Assembly: GCF_014400405.1 (NCBI RefSeq)
Contig: NZ_CP060496.1
Location: forward strand, 1,178,001 to 1,242,000
Length of the DNA: 64,000 nt
Source: Brachybacterium sp. Z12
GTDB lineage: Bacteria > Actinomycetota > Actinomycetes > Actinomycetales > Dermabacteraceae
Reading direction: 5' to 3'
The notes below the pieces were generated by a model. The model was not told the origin of the DNA. It searched no databases and was given only the letters and a program-made list of their open reading frames with translations. This document shows positions 60,627 through 64,000 of this stretch, piece by piece (position 1 is the stretch's first letter; each line of letters opens with the position of its first letter). Position numbers and translations under genes: made by a program.

Positions 60627-61325
60627 ATGGCTCTGATGCCCGAAGACCTGCAGAATCAGAGGTTCACCCCTGTCCGGTTCTCCGAGGGCTACGACATGGA
60701 CGAGGTGGACAACTTCCTCGATAACGATGTCGAGCCGCGTCTCAAGGAGCTCATCTCCGAGAACGAGCGCCTGAAGACGGAGCTCGAGGAGGCGCACAAC
60801 CGCATCGCCGAGCTCGAGACCCGCGCCCCCGCCGCGGCTGCGACCGCCGATGTCTCCGCGACCGGTGAGAACGACGCGATCATCGACTCCGCTCCGGTCG
60901 CCGCTGAAGACGAGGCCCAGGACGACGCCACCGCGCCGCAGGCCGTCGTCGAGGACGAGGTCGTCGAGCAGCCCGCTCCGGCGGCCGCACCGGTCTCTGA
61001 GAGCCCCGACCAGTCCGCCGCCGGCATCATCGCCCTGGCGAACCGTCTGCACGACGAGTACGTCAAGAACGGTGAGGACGAGCGCGACCGCCTCATCACC
61101 GAGGCCAAGGACGAGCACCAGCGGATCGTCGGCGACGCCGAGGAGAAGTCCCGCGTCACCCTCGCCGATCTCGAGACCAAGAAGGCCGAGCTCGACAAGA
61201 CCATCGACGGCCTGCGCAACTTCGAGCGGGACTACCGCAACCGTCTGCGCAACTACCTGGAGAACCAGCTCAGCGAGCTCGACACCAGCGAGACGCAGGA
61301 CAAGCAGGCGAACTTCGGTCTGTGA
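60627..61325 (+). CDS. divIVA: Polar growth and division protein DivIVA (Wag31-like)
   Basis: 232-residue coiled-coil scaffold. LMPEDLQNQRFTPVRFSEGY and DMDEVDNFLDNDV are the N-terminal membrane-curvature-sensing domain; a coiled coil (about residues 35-65), an Ala/Glu/Pro-rich spacer and a second coiled coil (about 145-220) follow. In Actinobacteria it recruits cell-wall synthesis to the pole or septum. ATG 60627 follows AAAAGG. Its stop overlaps the lspA GTG. No frameshift. Confidence 0.96.
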   Translation: MALMPEDLQNQRFTPVRFSEGYDMDEVDNFLDNDVEPRLKELISENERLKTELEEAHNRIAELETRAPAAAATADVSATGENDAIIDSAPVAAEDEAQDDATAPQAVVEDEVVEQPAPAAAPVSESPDQSAAGIIALANRLHDEYVKNGEDERDRLITEAKDEHQRIVGDAEEKSRVTLADLETKKAELDKTIDGLRNFERDYRNRLRNYLENQLSELDTSETQDKQANFGL

Positions 61326-61922
61326 ACAACGACCCGTCCGAGTCGGCGAGCGCCGGGCCCCGGGGTCCGGCGCTCGCCGCCGTCTGAGCCGTCGAACGGT
61401 CCTCAGCATCATCGCGGCGATCGGTGCGGTCATCGCCGTGGCCGACCAGATCACGAAGAACTGGGCCGTGGCCTCTCTCCCTCTGCTCGAGCCCCAGCCA
61501 TTCATCGGTGAGATCCTCCAGCTGACGCTGCTGTACAACAGCGGTGCCGCCTGGGGATGGGCGCCGAGATCACCCCGGTGGTCACCTGCCTCCAGCTCGC
61601 CATCGTGGCCGGTGTCATCGTCTTCGCGGTCAAGGCAGTGCGCTCGCCCTGGTACACCGTGGCGCTCGGTCTCATCATGGGCGGCGCGCTCGGCAACATC
61701 CATGACCGGCTGCTGCGCGAACCCGGACCGTTCCGCGGCGCAGTCGTCGACTTTCTCGAGCTGCCGAACTGGCCCGTGTTCAACATCGCCGACATGGGCG
61801 TGGTGGGTGGCGCGATCATGATCGTCGCCCTCGGCCTGTTCGGCGTCGCCTCCGATCCGGCGCACGACGAGCCCGCCCCTTCCGAAGAAGCGGGCGAGGC
61901 CTCGCAGGAGAAGACGTCATGA
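61322..61922 (+). CDS. lspA: Lipoprotein signal peptidase LspA; two frameshifts
   Basis: About 200 residues with four membrane segments. Aspartyl protease that removes lipoprotein signal peptides. [29 protein letters not shown] and [11 protein letters not shown] include both catalytic Asp residues. GTG 61322 overlaps the divIVA stop (GTGA). G runs 61362-61365 and 61553-61556 are each one short (G5 written as G4); repair restores the frame from start to stop, reading [14 protein letters not shown] at the second site. Confidence 0.94.
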
Positions 61923-62845
61923 GCGCCTCCCGGACCCTCATGGTCCCCGACGGGCTCGCCGGAGAGCGGGTCGATGTGGGGATCTCGCGAATGCTGGGCC
62001 TCTCCCGCACCCGCGCGGCGGAGCTCGTGATGGACGGCCTCGTCCTGGTCGACGGGCAGGCCCCGGCACGCTCCACCCGGCTCGAGCCGGGGGCGATGGT
62101 GCACGTCGAGCTGCCCGATGAGAAGCCGGCCGTGGCGGTGCAGCCTCAGATCGCCGACGGCATGAGCCTGATCCACCAGGACGATGACATCGTGGTGATC
62201 GACAAGCCCGTGGGCGTGGCCGCGCATCCCAGCGCCGGCTGGTCCGGGCCCACCGTGCTGGGGCACCTCGCCGCGGCCGGCGTGAGCATCCGCACCACCG
62301 GCGACCCGGAGCGACAGGGCATCGTGAGCAGGCTGGATGTGGGCACCAGCGGAGTGATGGTGGTCGCCCGCACCGAACGCGCGTACACCACGCTGAAGGA
62401 CGCCTTCCGCGCCCGCGAGGTCGGGAAGATCTACCATGCCGTCTGCCAGGGGACCCCGGACCAGCCGGCCGGCACCATCGAAGCCGCCATCGGCCGCTCC
62501 CCGCAGCACGACTACAAGTTCGCGGTGCGCGAGGACGGCAAGCACTCGGTGACCCACTACGAGACGCTCGAGGCGCTGCGCGGGGCGACCCTGCTGAAGG
62601 TGGGACTGGAGACCGGCCGCACCCACCAGATCCGGGTGCACATGGCAGCCCTGCAGCACCCGCTGGTGGGCGATCCGCTCTACGGTGCGGATCCGACCCT
62701 CGCCCAGCGCGTGGGGCTGATCCGCCAGTGGCTGCACGCGATGGAGCTGAGCTTCCTCCACCCTGCGACCGGGCGCGAGGTCACCTACACCTCGCAGTAC
62801 CCGGCGGATCTGCAGGACGCACTGGATGCCCTGCGCGCGCCCTGA
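61919..62845 (+). CDS. rluD: 23S rRNA pseudouridine synthase, RluD family
   Basis: Complete 308-residue protein. N-terminal S4 domain ([20 protein letters not shown]), then the catalytic domain with [15 protein letters not shown] (catalytic Asp in RLD) and [22 protein letters not shown] 61919 overlaps the lspA stop (ATGA). The lspA-rluD pair is conserved in most bacteria. No frameshift. Confidence 0.95.
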   Translation: MSASRTLMVPDGLAGERVDVGISRMLGLSRTRAAELVMDGLVLVDGQAPARSTRLEPGAMVHVELPDEKPAVAVQPQIADGMSLIHQDDDIVVIDKPVGVAAHPSAGWSGPTVLGHLAAAGVSIRTTGDPERQGIVSRLDVGTSGVMVVARTERAYTTLKDAFRAREVGKIYHAVCQGTPDQPAGTIEAAIGRSPQHDYKFAVREDGKHSVTHYETLEALRGATLLKVGLETGRTHQIRVHMAALQHPLVGDPLYGADPTLAQRVGLIRQWLHAMELSFLHPATGREVTYTSQYPADLQDALDALRAP

Positions 62846-62888
62846 GCCGAGTGCACGAGCACGCGCTCGCAGGCGGTAGCGTCGAGAC

Positions 62889-63625
62889 ATGAACGATGAG
62901 CAGGTTTCCGGGGCGCTGAGCCCCTCCCGCGATGCGGCGCTGTCCAGGCCCGACTTCCCCTTCGTCCGGGTCGCGCACCGGCTGGGCATCGATCCCGCGC
63001 AGGCCGAGGTGGCGCTGCGCGATGATGAGAAGGCCCGGGCGGCCGTCGCCGAGGCGGTGCAGGCGTTCCTCGCGGCGGACGATGACCACCGTGCCGGCAG
63101 GCCGCCCTCCTCCGCGATCGCCCTGGATCCGGATTTCCCGACCGGGGTGGGCATGGCGCTGGTCGGGGCGGCTGTGCTCTGGGACGCCCGTGACCTGGTG
63201 CCGCGGGTGGCGCTGCGCGTGGCCAAGGACCACTTCGAGGACGGTGCCGATGAGCTCGCCGCGAGCTACATCGCCCTGGTCCAGGAGTCGGTGGATCCGG
63301 GGAGGACTCCCGGGACGATGCCGTGGCGTGGGCGGCGCAGTCGCTGCTGGTCTCCGTGCTGCAACGCTCCGGCAGCCCGGCCCAGGCCGAGGAGATCGCC
63401 CGCGACCTCGCTGCCCACGCGATCCCGATCGATCTGTGGCGGGACGACGACCCGAGCCTGCCCGACGACTCGATGGCCTGGCACGGCGGCGCGTTCGTCG
63501 GCGGCATCCCGCCGCGGCGCGACGAGCGCTCCCTCAGCTACGAGGACGTCCATGACTACATGAACTCCCTGCTCGCCGACACCCACCGCGAGCAGCAGGC
63601 CGAAGGGGACGGCGCCGGGAGCTGA
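62889..63625 (+). CDS. Unknown protein between rluD and dnaE; one frameshift
   Basis: About 245 residues, soluble, with alternating acidic and hydrophobic helices; I recognise no domain. [26 protein letters not shown] near the start and the C-terminal [19 protein letters not shown] look like ordered regions; only short parts are quoted as landmarks. ATG 62889 lies six bases after TAGCGT, suggesting a leaderless transcript. The G run 63299-63302 is one short (G5 written as G4); repair reads [19 protein letters not shown]. Confidence 0.75.
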
Positions 63626-63746
63626 GCCATCCCGCGCCGGGCGCCGCCGCGGTCATCGCGGGGCGACACGCCGGTCCTGGCGGGGTGACCTCTCCGACCC
63701 CTGCGCCGGGCCTCATCGGTCGGTCCGCGCGGCTACCCTGGAGGGC

Positions 63747-64000
63747 ATGGCTTCTGCGGACTCCGATGACTTCGTGCATCTGCATGTGCACACCGACTAC
63801 TCCCTGCTGGACGGGGCCGCGAAGATCGACAAACTGGTCGACGAGACCGTCCGTCAGAACCAGAAGGCCGTCGCGATCACCGACCACGGCTATCTGTTCG
63901 GCGCCTACGAGTTCTACAAGGCCGCGACGGATGCCGGCGTCAAGCCGATCATCGGCGTCGAGGCGTACGTGACCCCGGGGACCAGCCGCCACGACCGCAC
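63747..64000 (+). CDS. dnaE: DNA polymerase III alpha subunit DnaE, N-terminal part (3' end outside window)
   Basis: 84 residues are visible before the window ends. [18 protein letters not shown] (about residues 9-26) is the start of the PHP domain with its metal-binding His residues, followed by [18 protein letters not shown] and [11 protein letters not shown], all hallmarks of DnaE. ATG 63747 lies seven bases after TACCCT, so the mRNA is probably leaderless. It replicates the chromosome as catalytic subunit of the holoenzyme. Confidence 0.97.
   Translation, partial: MASADSDDFVHLHVHTDYSLLDGAAKIDKLVDETVRQNQKAVAITDHGYLFGAYEFYKAATDAGVKPIIGVEAYVTPGTSRHDR

Noticed and set aside
62326-62340. Altered catalytic motif RLDVGTSG in RluD instead of RLDKDTSG
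   Set aside because: The catalytic Asp is kept, and the V-G variant is common in actinobacterial RluD proteins.
1-64000. CRISPR arrays, insertion sequences, prophage, tRNA or rRNA genes
   Set aside because: I searched intergenic stretches by eye and saw no spaced direct repeats, transposase motifs, cloverleaf-like sequences or integrase genes.

Overview
The window is about 70% GC, uses ATG/GTG starts and carries a gene set typical of Actinobacteria: ClgR, DUF3046, DUF3040, SepF, Wag31-type DivIVA, a SAV_6107-type HEPN protein, a LysM division inhibitor divergent from lexA, and RNA leaders of actinobacterial type. The order of the dcw cluster and the DAP genes fit a member of the Micrococcales; a Brachybacterium/Dermabacteraceae relative is my best guess, not something the sequence proves. 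I see no phage, insertion sequence, CRISPR array, rRNA or tRNA gene: this is chromosomal core with a few accessory genes.

Layout. 1-6642: truB (partial), an L,D-transpeptidase on the minus strand, ribF, rpsO and pnp. 6837-11312: M16 peptidase, dapB, a small membrane protein, azlCD (minus), HAD phosphatase. 11488-21073: an asparagine-synthetase/F420-ligase-like fusion gene, dapA, RNase J, ftsK, pgsA, cinA. 21284-28742: clgR, DUF3046, recA, recX, miaB, YbjN (minus), miaA, dapF, an RsmC-like methyltransferase (minus). 28895-34385: hflX, dinG, then the SOS control module lexA / LysM inhibitor, and nrdR. 34579-41895: HelD-like motor (minus), PAC2 protein, cold-shock protein, spermidine-synthase-like protein (minus), HEPN protein, dinB, DUF3040. 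42418-63625: mraZ-rsmH-ftsL-ftsI-murE-murF-mraY-murD-ftsW-murG-murC-ftsQ-ftsZ-pgeF-sepF-yggT-divIVA-lspA-rluD and an unknown gene. The start of dnaE closes the window.

Functionally the window joins cell-wall precursor synthesis and septation (dcw genes, L,D-transpeptidase, three dap genes, asnB fusion) with DNA repair and damage control (recA, recX, lexA, dinB, dinG, LysM inhibitor) and RNA maturation and decay (truB, miaA, miaB, pnp, rnj, rsmH, rluD). SOS boxes lie at recA and on both sides of the lexA/LysM gap. MraZ-type repeats precede mraZ, and a long RNA hairpin precedes rsmH.

An important caution: about 24 genes, many of them essential (ftsZ, ftsW, murC, mraY, lspA), are interrupted by single-base frameshifts. 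I count about 38, mostly a run of five G written as four. Family signatures continue intact across each break, so these are almost certainly sequencing errors. Spans below join the pieces, and each break is located. The most unusual real feature is the asnB gene, which continues in frame into a CofE-like (F420-0:gamma-glutamyl ligase) domain and sits directly before dapA.
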